Shown here: one piece after another, positions 55,283-64,000 of the stretch
Layout of the letters: the number at the start of each line of letters is the position of its first letter
Numbering within the stretch: the first letter of the stretch is position 1
Assembly (NCBI RefSeq): GCF_020297485.1
Contig: NZ_JAIWZC010000001.1
Span: 5,084,001-5,148,000 of the forward strand
DNA length: 64,000 bases
Origin: Enterocloster clostridioformis
GTDB lineage: Bacteria > Bacillota > Clostridia > Lachnospirales > Lachnospiraceae
Reading direction: 5' to 3'
Program-made: the position numbers and the translations under genes
Notes under the pieces: model-generated
Seen by the model: only the letters and a program-made list of their open reading frames with translations
What the model was told of the DNA's origin: nothing
Databases searched by the model: none

Positions 55283-58200
55283 ATGTCGGAATATATCGGA
55301 AACCGAATCGTCCCTCGCCATGATGGTGTCTGGGACAAAGTAAAAGAGTACGAGCCTCTTACGATTGTGTATGAGGAATCCACAGGCGACAGCTATATGA
55401 GCCGGAAACCTGTGCCGGCCGGAACGCTTTTGTCCCAGGAGGAATACTGGGCGATGTGTTCCCGGTTCTCTGAGCAGATGGCTCTGTACCGTCAGAATAC
55501 GGCAGAAGAAGTGGAGCAGTTCCGTAAGGATACTGCGGCAGATGTAGAGCAGCTTCGTACAGATACTGCATCAGATGTGGCAGCCCTGCGCAAGATGACC
55601 GCGCAGGATGTGGCGGATATCACCCAGAAGGTCGATGCCGCAAACAGTGCGGTTGCGGCCAGTAAGTCCGAGATGGATAAGACTGCAGAAACGCTGAAAG
55701 CCCAGATCAATGCCAATGTCAAGGCATCTACAGACAAAAATGCCAACTATGCACAGGAGCTGGTAGATGCCCGTGTGGATGATGAGGGAAAGACTTATCC
55801 CACAGCCGGTGACAATATCCGTGCCATCGGCAGGGTGCGTTCCATGCAGAATATCATGAAGAACTGGGTGATCAAAAATGGTTACGCAAACCAGAACGGC
55901 AACCTTGTAGCTTCGGAAAGCTGGCGCGTGGCGCACATGGTCCCGGTCAGCGGTGATGCGATTCTGGTGGACGGTCAGTTCGGCTATATGAGCGGCCGGG
56001 ATGACTACAGCAACGTGGTCTGCTATGACATGGACCGCAAATTCCTCGGCGGCTGTTTCCGGGCAGAGAGCGGCAAGGTCTATGACAACTATGTGATCAC
56101 ATTGCTTCCGAATACCCGATTTATCTCTGTCACCACCAATGAAAAGCTGTTCTCGAAGCTCTCTGTTTACCTTTATGACAACATGCTCCCGCTGAGATTG
56201 CTGTCAAATTACGCAACAGGCTGGCAGTGGATGAACGGCAGCGTGGATATCAGGTTCACGGGCAGCAAGGTGACGGTCACATTCCCGGCGGGAAAGAGTG
56301 TATATGTCTGCCGCCGTACAAACGGTGCACAGTATGAGCAGACGAAACTGGTGGCGGAAAACAGTATTTCGGCTGACTTTGCAGTGGTGGGAAAATGGTG
56401 GGCGATCTATTATGATGGCGCGGAGGCATCCGCAGACGAGACGGGAGAAAAGACAGAAGTCCCTGTCATTAAGGTGGAAAATACAAGCGGCGATAGCTGG
56501 GGCGATCTATTCACAAAGGGCCGCTTTGTGTTTGCGGTCTTTTTTGACTGGAATGTGGTGTATGCAGCTCCTTCAAGCAGCGGTACAGTCATCAATGGGA
56601 TCGATTATGGCAATCCAGCCAAGATTGCGAATACTGCGATGACATGGCATAAGTACCGTTCAGCAAAGATGTTCCTTGCTACAGGCCAGTTTGCGATCGA
56701 TAGGGTCAACCGCACCATTCAGGTCACGAAGCGTATCCTGGCGGTGGTTGATAACGGTGCTTACCTCTGGATCAGTGTCAGCGAGGAGCCGGTGCCGATG
56801 TTGGATAGTACGGAAGCGGAAAAGCATCACATGCTGATCCTTGCCTATGACTCGTCCATAGATCAGATCAATCTTTACAACACTGCACAGTTCCGGGCAT
56901 TGGGAGTAAATGGCTACTATATCGCCGCATGGTATGAAAACCATTTCTGGTATCCGCACATGGGTTCCTCTTTCAGCATTGTGCTGGATGGGACGACTTA
57001 TAAGGCTGGTGAGCTGTTCGATGAAGAGCGGCGTGATTCTTATATCGAGAAGAAGTATGAGAGCCGCTTCCAGCAGCTCCGCACGGATCTTGCCGGTAAG
57101 GATTCCCGCCATATGTATCTGGCAAGCGGCGGTATTACCATTGACCAGGATGCTGGTACGATCCAGGTCAGTACCAAGTGTCTGGGTGTTCCGGATACGT
57201 TCAACTTTGAATGGATCACTGCAGGCGATCCGGTAGAGATGGCATTCAATACGCCGAGTCCGTCTTTCGGCATGCCGATGCGCATTCTCGCTTATGACTC
57301 TGGTACGAAAACCATCAATCTGTACGACACCAGCCTGTTCCGAAAGCTGGGCACGGATGGGTTCTATATTGCAAGCTGGTATCTGAACAAGCTGTATAAT
57401 CCGCACATCCACCCGGATGTGAAGTTCATTGTGGGCGGTAAGGAATACAAAGCGGGTGATCTCTTCGCAGATAACGCGGCATCTTTCATCCCGAAGCGTA
57501 TCACGGATTATGTGCAGAAAGCCATTACTCCGGCTGTAGAGGATGACATCGTGACCCCGTCCCACTGGGACTGCATGGAGGGCCGCCAGCTTTCCATCTT
57601 CTTTGACTGTCTTTCCCGACACGATGGCAAGGAAAATCTGTATGTGCTCGCCAGAGGCACGAATGCACCGAGCCTGACCCGGAACGAGTATTGCATGAAC
57701 TACACGCCGACGAAGGACAGTACGGATTTTGCACTGACCGTCCGCCGTCTGGATGAAGATGACTGCCATACGGTATCGTCCAAACCTGTCCAGGTCAGGG
57801 TCCACCATAAGCTGAAGGACAAGCTCACGAAGAATATCTGCATCTGTGGAGACTCTCTCGTGGACAATGGTTCTGTGGCAACGGAAGTGTATCGTCTGCT
57901 GGCAGAGGATAATGACTGCGTGATCCACCAGCTGGGAACGAGAGGACCATCTGGCGGCAAGCACGAAGGACGCGGTAGCTGGACCTTTGCCCGGTATCTG
58001 GCAGACACGGATTACGCCGGCAAAACGAATGCGTTCTGGGACAAGATCAAAGGCCGTCTGGATTTCCAGAAATACTGCGAGACCAACGGCTACGAGGGTA
58101 TCGACTACTTCCTGATCGCACTTGGCACCAATGATGTGTCGCAGGGCACTACTCTGTACCGCACGGAAGCAGAGGTGCAGAAGTTCGTGGATCAGGCAAA

Positions 58201-58588
58201 ACAGTTCATTGATGCGCTGTTGGATAAGGAGACGGGCTTCCCGAACTGCAAGATCGGTATCGGTCTTTGTGGTCCCGGCTCGGATTATTCTTTTCAGTGC
58301 GGTTCCAGCATGGGTATCTTCCATATGAGTATCAACACGCTGAATCTTGCACTGATCAAGGCATTTGATGCTGGCAAGTACCACAAGAACGTGACCTGTT
58401 TTGCCCACGGACTTCGCACTGACCGCCGTCTGGCATTTCCGTATTCGGACAAGCCGGTGACGAACCGGTTCACGGAAACCAGCCGGACGCTGACCAACAG
58501 CATCCATCCGTCCGGAAGAGGTTATCAGGCATGGGCAGACGGCTATTACTGCCAGATCCGTGCGTGGCTGACGGAAGACAGCAAATAA
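55283..58588 (+). CDS. Receptor-binding tail protein with C-terminal SGNH esterase
   Basis: 1101 aa. N-terminus YIGNRIVPRHDGVWDKVKEY and a coiled region (DTAADVEQLRTDTASDVAAL) attach it to the baseplate. Residues about 450-590 and 610-745 are two copies of one module (e.g. MLILAYDSSIDQINLYNTAQ / MRILAYDSGTKTINLYDTSL; YYIAAWYENHFWYPH / FYIASWYLNKLYNPH), probably glycan-binding. From about 850: SGNH hydrolase with ICICGDSLVD, ALGTNDVSQG and NSIHPSGRGY. Such enzymes remove acetyl groups from surface polysaccharides, suiting a host-recognition depolymerase-like role. Confidence 0.88.
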   Translation: MSEYIGNRIVPRHDGVWDKVKEYEPLTIVYEESTGDSYMSRKPVPAGTLLSQEEYWAMCSRFSEQMALYRQNTAEEVEQFRKDTAADVEQLRTDTASDVAALRKMTAQDVADITQKVDAANSAVAASKSEMDKTAETLKAQINANVKASTDKNANYAQELVDARVDDEGKTYPTAGDNIRAIGRVRSMQNIMKNWVIKNGYANQNGNLVASESWRVAHMVPVSGDAILVDGQFGYMSGRDDYSNVVCYDMDRKFLGGCFRAESGKVYDNYVITLLPNTRFISVTTNEKLFSKLSVYLYDNMLPLRLLSNYATGWQWMNGSVDIRFTGSKVTVTFPAGKSVYVCRRTNGAQYEQTKLVAENSISADFAVVGKWWAIYYDGAEASADETGEKTEVPVIKVENTSGDSWGDLFTKGRFVFAVFFDWNVVYAAPSSSGTVINGIDYGNPAKIANTAMTWHKYRSAKMFLATGQFAIDRVNRTIQVTKRILAVVDNGAYLWISVSEEPVPMLDSTEAEKHHMLILAYDSSIDQINLYNTAQFRALGVNGYYIAAWYENHFWYPHMGSSFSIVLDGTTYKAGELFDEERRDSYIEKKYESRFQQLRTDLAGKDSRHMYLASGGITIDQDAGTIQVSTKCLGVPDTFNFEWITAGDPVEMAFNTPSPSFGMPMRILAYDSGTKTINLYDTSLFRKLGTDGFYIASWYLNKLYNPHIHPDVKFIVGGKEYKAGDLFADNAASFIPKRITDYVQKAITPAVEDDIVTPSHWDCMEGRQLSIFFDCLSRHDGKENLYVLARGTNAPSLTRNEYCMNYTPTKDSTDFALTVRRLDEDDCHTVSSKPVQVRVHHKLKDKLTKNICICGDSLVDNGSVATEVYRLLAEDNDCVIHQLGTRGPSGGKHEGRGSWTFARYLADTDYAGKTNAFWDKIKGRLDFQKYCETNGYEGIDYFLIALGTNDVSQGTTLYRTEAEVQKFVDQAKQFIDALLDKETGFPNCKIGIGLCGPGSDYSFQCGSSMGIFHMSINTLNLALIKAFDAGKYHKNVTCFAHGLRTDRRLAFPYSDKPVTNRFTETSRTLTNSIHPSGRGYQAWADGYYCQIRAWLTEDSK

Positions 58589-58717
58589 ATTTCCACCGTC
58601 CCTGACAGACATACCTCCCAAATGCCTGTGAAACGGTGTTCATTATAGAAGGAGTATACACAAGGCGGCATCGACCGTCTATTTTTATGCCCGGATTGGG
58701 CAGGAAAGGACAAGATT

Positions 58718-59131
58718 ATGCAGAATGTGATCGACAAGATTGAATGGATGTTCGCAGGTCTGGGTGGTTTCCTGGGCTGGTTCTTTGGCGGGTTTGACGG
58801 CTTCCTGTATGCACTGGTGGTGTTCGTGGTCTGTGACTACTTCACCGGGGTGCTGGCAGCAGCCATCAAGCATGAACTTTCTTCTGAAGTTGGTTTTAAG
58901 GGCATCGCCAAGAAGGTGTGCATCTTTGTGCTGGTTGGGATCGCCAACATCATTGACACACAGATCCTCCAGAATGGAGCCGCCATCCGTACAGCGGTGG
59001 TGTTTTTCTATTTGGCGAATGAAGGCCTGAGCTGCCTCGAAAACGCAGCCGTTATCAGTCTTCCGGTGCCGGAGAAGCTCAAGGAGATGCTGGCACAGCT
59101 GAAGGCAGAAAAAGAGAATAAGGACGATTGA
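58718..59131 (+). CDS. Phage holin, toxin-secretion/phi-Cp-type
   Basis: 137 aa, SD GGAAAGGA. Three hydrophobic segments: GFLGWFFGGFDGFLYALVVF, VCDYFTGVLAAAI and KVCIFVLVGIANIIDTQILQ with AVVFFYLANEGLSCLENAA; these are the standard holin_4 (Cph1/TcdE-like) features. It makes the membrane lesion that releases the endolysin. First gene of the lysis module. Confidence 0.92.
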   Translation: MQNVIDKIEWMFAGLGGFLGWFFGGFDGFLYALVVFVVCDYFTGVLAAAIKHELSSEVGFKGIAKKVCIFVLVGIANIIDTQILQNGAAIRTAVVFFYLANEGLSCLENAAVISLPVPEKLKEMLAQLKAEKENKDD

Positions 59132-59137
59132 TCAATG

Positions 59138-59161
59138 GGGAGAGGTGTAACAGCCTCTCCC
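59138..59161 (+). terminator. Hairpin after the holin gene
   Basis: GGGAGAGG-TGTAACAG-CCTCTCCC followed by TCAAATTTT. Confidence 0.55.
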
Positions 59162-59184
59162 TCAAATTTTAGGAGGAATGAACC

Positions 59185-59883
59185 ATGAGTAAGAAAGAGT
59201 ATCCCGCAAAACTGACGACCGGTTATTACCGTGTGCGAGAAGTCTGGGAAGATGAGGCATCCCAGTTTGGCGCATACCGTCTGCTTGCGAATGCAAAAGC
59301 CAAGTGTGATGAGAACCCCGGCAGCCGTGTGTTCGACAATGACGGTAACGTGATCTATCCGGAAGAGGCTGTACCGGATACTGGCGCAGATGAGAGTGAA
59401 GAGAAAGCAGTCGTGGATGATATCCCGGAAGAAAAGCCGGAAACCACAGCCCCTGTGGAAGATACCCCGGCGGAGAAAGAAGCTGAAGTGGATGAGAACG
59501 AGTTCCCGACTGCGGAGGAGCTTCCGGCGACCATTGCCTATGGCAAGCTCAAGACCCTCATGAACATCCGCAAGAAGCCGAGTCTGGAGGCGGAGGTCGT
59601 AGCGGTCTATAAGAAGAACGCCCTTGTGGAAGTGGTGCAGTTCTGTGATGGCTGGCTGAAGATCAAGTGTGCCGAAGCAGAGGCCGGTGTGGCTTATGTC
59701 CTGAACAGTGCGGACACCTATGCGTTCACAGCAGGCAGGATCTATACCGTTGTTCCCGGTGATAATCTCTGGAAGATCGCGGATAAGGAACTGGGGAGCG
59801 GCAGCCGCTGCGCAGATATCCGTGTGATGAATGGCCTGACTTCCAACGCCATCCGGGTCGGCATGAAACTGCTGATCCCGTAA
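59185..59883 (+). CDS. SH3b + LysM cell-wall binding protein
   Basis: 232 aa, SD TTAGGAGG. Residues about 12-50: a YYRVREVW-----A-YRLLANAK-KCDENPG-RVFDNDGNVIYP module also present in the endolysin. Acidic Pro-rich linker (75-110). SH3b: LKTLMNIRKKPSLEAEVVAV ... WLKIKC. LysM at the C-terminus: IYTVVPGDNLWKIADKELGS ... VGMKLLIP. No catalytic domain and no signal peptide. It may assist lysis by binding peptidoglycan or be a tail-tip component. Confidence 0.85.
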   Translation: MSKKEYPAKLTTGYYRVREVWEDEASQFGAYRLLANAKAKCDENPGSRVFDNDGNVIYPEEAVPDTGADESEEKAVVDDIPEEKPETTAPVEDTPAEKEAEVDENEFPTAEELPATIAYGKLKTLMNIRKKPSLEAEVVAVYKKNALVEVVQFCDGWLKIKCAEAEAGVAYVLNSADTYAFTAGRIYTVVPGDNLWKIADKELGSGSRCADIRVMNGLTSNAIRVGMKLLIP

Positions 59884-59902
59884 CAACAGAATAACCACAG
59901 CA

Positions 59903-59936
59903 CGAGGTTCAGAGTGATCTGGGTCTCGATTTTTTT
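59903..59936 (+). terminator. Terminator before the endolysin gene
   Basis: CGAG...CTCG with CAGA/TCTG inside, followed by seven T. Read-through or an independent promoter must serve the endolysin gene. Confidence 0.65.
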
Positions 59937-59953
59937 AGAAGGAGGAAATCATT

Positions 59954-61417
59954 ATGGGATATACCAATAGTCCACTCGTTGTTTACACCAAGCTCTCCCC
60001 GAACCATTCCGGGCAGAGGACACACAGCATCGACCGTATCACACCGCATTGTGTGGTCGGCCAGCTTTCTGCGGAGAGCATCTGCGGATGCTTCACCAGC
60101 ACAAGCCGTCAGGCAAGCTGCAACTACGGCATTGGTACGGACGGTCGTGTGTCGCTTTGTGTCGAGGAAAAGAACCGCAGCTGGTGTTCGTCCAGCAATG
60201 CCAATGACCAGAGGGCTGTCACCATCGAATGTGCCAGCGACATGAATGAGCCGTATGCCATGAACAGTGCGGTATATAACTCGCTTATCAAACTCTGTAC
60301 CGACATCTGTCAGCGTAATGGTAAGAAGAAGCTCCTCTGGCTTGGGGATAAGAACAAAACGCTCAATTACACCCCGGCAGCGGATGAGATGGTACTGACC
60401 GTTCACCGCTGGTTTGCCGTTAAGTCGTGTCCAGGAGACTGGCTGTATGCCCGTCTGGGTGATCTGGCCGCAAAAGTAACTGCCGCACTGGGCGGTTCAT
60501 CCTCATCCGGTATGCAGGCGACTTCGCTGAAGAATCTCACCGAAGCAGAAGCAGTTGCAAAGATTGGTCCGCTGTTTACTGCGAACCAGAAAACCAGTGG
60601 CATCCTTGCCTGTGTGTCGATGGCGCAGTTCATTCTGGAGTCCGGATACGGTAAGAGCGAATTGGCGCAGAATGCCAACAACTGCTTTGGCATGAAGACC
60701 TCGCTGTCCGGGAACAGCTGGAGCGGCAGCAGTTGGGACGGCAAGTCCGTCTACACCAAGAAAACGCAGGAGCAGAATGCGGATGGCTCGATGGTTACGA
60801 TTACCGCTGACTTCCGCAAGTACGCTTGTGTGGAGGACTCCATTGCCGACCATGCGGCGTATCTGCTTGGTGCGATGAACGGCAACAAGAAACGCTACGA
60901 AGGTCTGGCTGGCTGCACCGATTACAAGAAGGCTGCTCAGATCATCAAGGATGGCGGGTATGCGACCAGTCACACCTATGTGCAGAACCTCTGCAATATC
61001 ATCGAGCGTTGGAATCTGACACAGTACAATGCCGCCGCTTCCAGCACTACGATTTCCGGCTGGTACCGTGTGCGTAAGAGCTGGCAGAGTGCGGCTTCCC
61101 AGAAAGGTGCATTCCGCGACCTTGCCTATGCAAAGCAGTGTGCGGATCAGAATCCGGGCTACTTTGTGTTCGACCCTGATGGCAAGGCAGTCTATCCGGA
61201 GCAGAAGTCTTCTGTGCCGTATGCAGTCCGTGTGTCCATCAACGACCTTAATATCCGCAAAGGTCCGGGTACGAACTATGCGAAGACCGGTTATTACACC
61301 GGCAAGGGCGTGTTCACCATCGTGGCAGAATCCGCTGGTGCTGGTTCCACGAAAGGTTGGGGCAAGCTGAAATCCGGCGCAGGCTGGGTCGCACTTGATT
61401 ATTGCACCCGTATCTAA
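59954..61417 (+). CDS. Bifunctional endolysin: amidase + glucosaminidase + SH3
   Basis: 487 aa, SD AGAAGGAGG. Residues about 20-170: amidase_2 domain (HSIDRITPHCVVGQLSAESI, QASCNYGIGTDGRVSLCVEE, NDQRAVTIECASD, SCPGDWLYARLGDL). Residues about 190-350: glucosaminidase (ILACVSMAQFILESGYGKSE, LAQNANNCFGMKTSLSG, HTYVQNLCNIIERWNLTQYN). Then the YRVRKSW-----QKGAFRDLAYAKQCADQNPG module shared with the preceding gene, and a C-terminal SH3b (DLNIRKGPGTNYAKTGYYTG). It cleaves both peptide and sugar bonds of peptidoglycan. No signal peptide, so holin-dependent. Confidence 0.92.
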   Translation: MGYTNSPLVVYTKLSPNHSGQRTHSIDRITPHCVVGQLSAESICGCFTSTSRQASCNYGIGTDGRVSLCVEEKNRSWCSSSNANDQRAVTIECASDMNEPYAMNSAVYNSLIKLCTDICQRNGKKKLLWLGDKNKTLNYTPAADEMVLTVHRWFAVKSCPGDWLYARLGDLAAKVTAALGGSSSSGMQATSLKNLTEAEAVAKIGPLFTANQKTSGILACVSMAQFILESGYGKSELAQNANNCFGMKTSLSGNSWSGSSWDGKSVYTKKTQEQNADGSMVTITADFRKYACVEDSIADHAAYLLGAMNGNKKRYEGLAGCTDYKKAAQIIKDGGYATSHTYVQNLCNIIERWNLTQYNAAASSTTISGWYRVRKSWQSAASQKGAFRDLAYAKQCADQNPGYFVFDPDGKAVYPEQKSSVPYAVRVSINDLNIRKGPGTNYAKTGYYTGKGVFTIVAESAGAGSTKGWGKLKSGAGWVALDYCTRI

Positions 61418-61423
61418 AGCAGT

Positions 61424-61444
61424 CCCCGTCCTCCTTGGGCGGGG
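61424..61444 (+). terminator. Hairpin after the endolysin gene
   Basis: CCCCG-t-CC ... GG-g-CGGGG with a TCCTT loop. No T-run. Confidence 0.4.
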
Positions 61445-61467
61445 CGTACATATGGTGCAGATAAGAC

Positions 61468-61486
61468 AATAATCCACCAGATTATT
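61468..61486. repeat. Inverted repeat near the recombinase gene
   Basis: AATAATC-CACCA-GATTATT, perfect 7-bp arms, in the 169-bp gap before the serine recombinase. Serine integrase attachment sites are short imperfect inverted repeats next to the gene, so this gap is a place to look, but there is no direct evidence. Confidence 0.4.
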
Positions 61487-61511
61487 CTCCGTCTTTCTGC
61501 GCCGAAATTAC

Positions 61512-61540
61512 TTGATAATATCACGAAACAGAGGGAATAT
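61512..61540 (+). promoter_or_regulatory. Candidate promoter of the recombinase gene
   Basis: TTGATA, 17 bp, GAATAT. Same -35 and spacing as the cassettes at 25-33 kb but without their flanking conserved bases. Confidence 0.55.
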
Positions 61541-61586
61541 GTGACTGCCCAAAGAGAAGAAAAAGGGCAGGAAAGGAGCGAAAACT

Positions 61587-63947
61587 ATGAGTGCTGGTAC
61601 GGATTTCCTTGCAAATTTGCAGAAAGCGACTGTGAAGAATACAGTGCAGCAGAAACAGCAAAAGAGAGTGAATGCATCCGCTGTGGATGTATCGGCTTTA
61701 CTGGAAGCCGCTCTCAGGCAGAAGAAACCTACAGAAGCTGTGGCAGATGTTCGTCAAAGTGCGGATGTCGTCACAGCTTCTTTTTTACCACCAACTGACA
61801 CGCATCAAGGCAAGTCTACTCAACAAAAGCCGAAAAGCGTATCAGATAAAAAACAATCGACCTCAAAATCAAAAGACATCGTGGATGCTGGTATTACAGC
61901 ACTTATCCAGAAAGCTCTGGATGCTAAAAAGGTCATGGAAGAGCCAGACATTGCAGAGCGACTGCAGGCCAGCAGGGAGAGCGAGTTTTCAAGACTCTTC
62001 ATACCGGAAGAACCACAGGAGAACAAATTTATTTCGACGGCGGCATTCCGCGCTACGAAAAAGAAAGTGGGAACCCTGAATGTGGCGGCTTACATCCGCG
62101 TCTCTACGGACATGAGTGATCAGGAAAACTCCTACGAAACGCAGGAAAAATATTTTAACCAGCTGATTGAAAGCAATCCAGAATGGAATGCGGTTGGTGT
62201 GTATTCCGATTATGGCATCTCTGGTACTTCCAAGGAAAAGAGAACCGGATTCCGCAGACTGATGCGTCATTGTAAAGACGGGAAAATCGACCGCATTGTT
62301 TGTAAGTCCATTTCTCGATTTGCTCGAAACACGGCCGACTTCATGAGTGCACTGGATACCCTGCATGACTGCGGAGTGACGATTCTGTTTGAGAAAGAAA
62401 ATCTGGATACGGCAGACCCGACCAGCGACTTCATTCTTACGACACTGGCCGCTATTGCGCAGGAAGAAAGCCGCAGCATTTCCGGTAATATCCGGCTGGG
62501 TCAGAAGATGCGATTCCCGAAAGGGGAAGTTCCAAACAAGATCATGTATGGATACCGCTACAACGGGAAGAAGGTCACCTCCGAGAGTGGATATGAATAT
62601 AAGGACATCGAGATTGTGGAGGAAGAAGCTAAGGTCGTCCGGCGCATTTTCAATGAAGTCGTGGAAGGCAAAGCCTATACGGAAATCGCAAGAGGACTGA
62701 ATCTGGATAAGATTCCTGCTCCGGAAACAGATGCGGTGAGGGCCAGAAAGCGCAATTCCAAGAAAGGACAGCTCAACAGTGACTTACAGGATGGATGGAC
62801 GGGAGGGCATATTACAAGAATCGTCCGTGCCGAGCGGTACATGGGAGCAGTCCTCATCCAAAAGAAGTTTACTCCGGATTACCTGACCCATGAAGTTCGG
62901 GATAACAAAGGGGAAGTCCCACAGTATTTTGTCCGGAACCATCATCCGGCAATCATTGATGAGGAATTGTTTCAGAAAGCGCAGGAGGTCGTAAAGATAA
63001 ACAGCGAACTGTATAACAGGACAAGATTTCCCAAGAAGCCGAGAGCGTTTTCCCAAAGGCTCATCTGTGGGGAATGCGGTCGGTTCTTCCATGTGACGAA
63101 TGCGAACAACAATCCGATTTGGAGATGTCCTACGAGCAGCCAGACCACAGGAAAGTGCATCTGCCATGCGGAAAAAGTGTACGAGGAACAGGTTGTCCGC
63201 GCATTCCGCAAGGCGATTCTGGAGAGATTCCGGCTGACCATAAAGCCCATCCACGACAATGTGGCTGTGGCAGATATCATGAGCGGCCGCTTCAAAGAGC
63301 AGTATGACAATTTCACGCCGGAAGCGGATTCCTTTGTGAGCCAGATGATTGCGAGATTGGAAAGCATCCAGAAGCTGGACTTCATGGAACGTGACCGTGC
63401 TTTTTATAAGAAACAGATTGCCGCTGTCCACGCCAGCATGGAAAGTGCCAATAAAAAGATTCGGCTTCTGAAGAGTCAGGTGGATGTGATGCAGACCCGT
63501 TTGGAAATTCTCGGAGATGAGATGATTGATCCCGCGTCTATTGAGGAAAAGAAAAAGCTCATTGGGAAGCTGGAGCAGGATGTTCAGAAAGACACGGACA
63601 CGGAGCAGAAGCTAACTGAACAGCTCGACTACATGGAAAACTACTGGGAAGAACTGGAGAGTGACTATGAACGCAGGGAGAAAGCAATTGAGTGGATGAA
63701 GAATCTCCCGGCGGGTCGGGATGGTACGGTGGATTTCTTAAATGAAGTGACCGAAGAACACTGCAAGGCGTTCATCCTTTCTATCACCATCCATTCGCCG
63801 TTGAAGTTTACGGTCCACTGGTTCGACGACACCAAGACCGAGGTACAGATGGATTCCAATATTGAAGATTACCGCAATACCGCCAGCTACTACGACGGTC
63901 ATACCATGCGAGATGGCAGCCAGCGGAAACGGTATGTGAAAAAATAA
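61587..63947 (+). CDS. Large serine recombinase with long N-terminal extension
   Basis: 786 aa, SD GAAAGGAG. The resolvase domain starts near residue 165: NVAAYIRVSTDMSDQENSYE with nucleophile Ser173, then VYSDYGISGTSKEKRTGFRR, IVCKSISRFARNTADFMSAL and LAAIAQEESRSISGNIRLGQ. Recombinase domain: GYRYNGKKVTSESG, GWTGGHITRIVRAERYMGAV; zinc ribbon LICGECGRFFHVTNANNNPI-WRCPTS; coiled coil near 610-690. It integrates or excises the element. The first ~160 residues (QQKRVNASAVDVSALLEAAL ...) are unusual; most members begin near the YIRVS motif. Confidence 0.93.
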   Translation: MSAGTDFLANLQKATVKNTVQQKQQKRVNASAVDVSALLEAALRQKKPTEAVADVRQSADVVTASFLPPTDTHQGKSTQQKPKSVSDKKQSTSKSKDIVDAGITALIQKALDAKKVMEEPDIAERLQASRESEFSRLFIPEEPQENKFISTAAFRATKKKVGTLNVAAYIRVSTDMSDQENSYETQEKYFNQLIESNPEWNAVGVYSDYGISGTSKEKRTGFRRLMRHCKDGKIDRIVCKSISRFARNTADFMSALDTLHDCGVTILFEKENLDTADPTSDFILTTLAAIAQEESRSISGNIRLGQKMRFPKGEVPNKIMYGYRYNGKKVTSESGYEYKDIEIVEEEAKVVRRIFNEVVEGKAYTEIARGLNLDKIPAPETDAVRARKRNSKKGQLNSDLQDGWTGGHITRIVRAERYMGAVLIQKKFTPDYLTHEVRDNKGEVPQYFVRNHHPAIIDEELFQKAQEVVKINSELYNRTRFPKKPRAFSQRLICGECGRFFHVTNANNNPIWRCPTSSQTTGKCICHAEKVYEEQVVRAFRKAILERFRLTIKPIHDNVAVADIMSGRFKEQYDNFTPEADSFVSQMIARLESIQKLDFMERDRAFYKKQIAAVHASMESANKKIRLLKSQVDVMQTRLEILGDEMIDPASIEEKKKLIGKLEQDVQKDTDTEQKLTEQLDYMENYWEELESDYERREKAIEWMKNLPAGRDGTVDFLNEVTEEHCKAFILSITIHSPLKFTVHWFDDTKTEVQMDSNIEDYRNTASYYDGHTMRDGSQRKRYVKK

Positions 63948-63983
63948 GAGCCAGTCATAAGACTGGCAGAAAGGGGTAAGATT

Positions 63984-64000
63984 ATGACAAGACAAAAAGT
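63984..64000 (+). CDS. Start of the next gene, cut by the window end
   Basis: ATGACAAGACAAAAAGT, encoding MTRQK, after AAAGGGG. Elements of this kind often carry two or three serine recombinases in a row, so this may be another one; only five codons are visible. Confidence 0.45.

Noticed and set aside
56660..58621. 653-codon open frame on the minus strand
   Set aside because: It is antisense to the receptor-binding protein gene, lacks an SD and its composition (Arg/His/Ile-rich) is that of a shadow frame produced by the biased codon use of the + strand gene.
1..64000. tRNA or rRNA genes
   Set aside because: I saw no cloverleaf with TTCRA and 3-prime acceptor pairing, and no rRNA-like segments, on either strand.

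Overview
The window is most of an integrated tailed phage (siphovirus-like, HK97-type head) of a gut-type Clostridia host. Nearly all genes are on the + strand, have strong AGGAGG-type ribosome binding sites, and belong to families common in Firmicutes prophages: DUF2800/DUF2815/DUF932, VapE primase, P27-family small terminase, r1t holin, amidoligase/GGCT and serine recombinases. The first ~0.8 kb (leftward, AT-richer) looks like host or accessory DNA next to the left end. The right end lies beyond the window, because a further gene starts at 63984 after a large serine recombinase.

Layout. 1-850: partial leftward gene of unknown family with a remnant in front of it. 924-1302: long structured leader with an RNA motif, a multi-hairpin domain, a terminator and an SD-sequestering hairpin. 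1306-15761: replication and recombination operons: sigma-like regulator, deoxyribosyltransferase-like protein, DUF2800 nuclease, DUF2815 SSB-like protein, DUF932, family A DNA polymerase with an intein, antirepressor, VapE primase-helicase, VRR-NUC, SNF2 helicase, ArpU-like regulator. 15835-24765: MazF-like toxin, SAM synthetase, HNH nuclease, zinc-ribbon proteins and three DNA methyltransferases, one separated from the next by an inserted HNH gene. 24783-24926: a 144-bp palindromic element. 25038-33511: accessory region of small genes, most behind a near-identical promoter cassette; it includes an amidoligase and two gamma-glutamylcyclotransferases. 33640-45819: packaging, head and early tail genes, interrupted by an IS200 element, a prohibitin-like gene and an AAA ATPase gene. 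45935-58588: tape measure, distal tail, tail endopeptidase, baseplate protein and an SGNH-esterase receptor-binding protein. 58718-61417: holin, SH3/LysM protein, endolysin. 61587-64000: serine recombinase and the start of another gene.

The most unusual points are: (1) an HNH homing endonuclease encoded in a different reading frame inside the DNA polymerase intein, so one DNA stretch reads as intein in one frame and nuclease in another; (2) five copies of a GGTTATAAAA-led RNA motif placed before five transcription units of the replication module, one of which can alternatively pair with and hide a start site; (3) eight clear copies of a promoter cassette (plus a diverged one on the - strand and a looser match at 61512), each with exactly 17 bp between -35 and -10, that turn the 25-33.5 kb region into independently transcribed one- or two-gene units; (4) an iteron-like GGAACA cluster plus an 18-bp perfect inverted repeat after the primase gene, a candidate origin; and (5) three separate cargo insertions into the otherwise standard packaging and tail operons.
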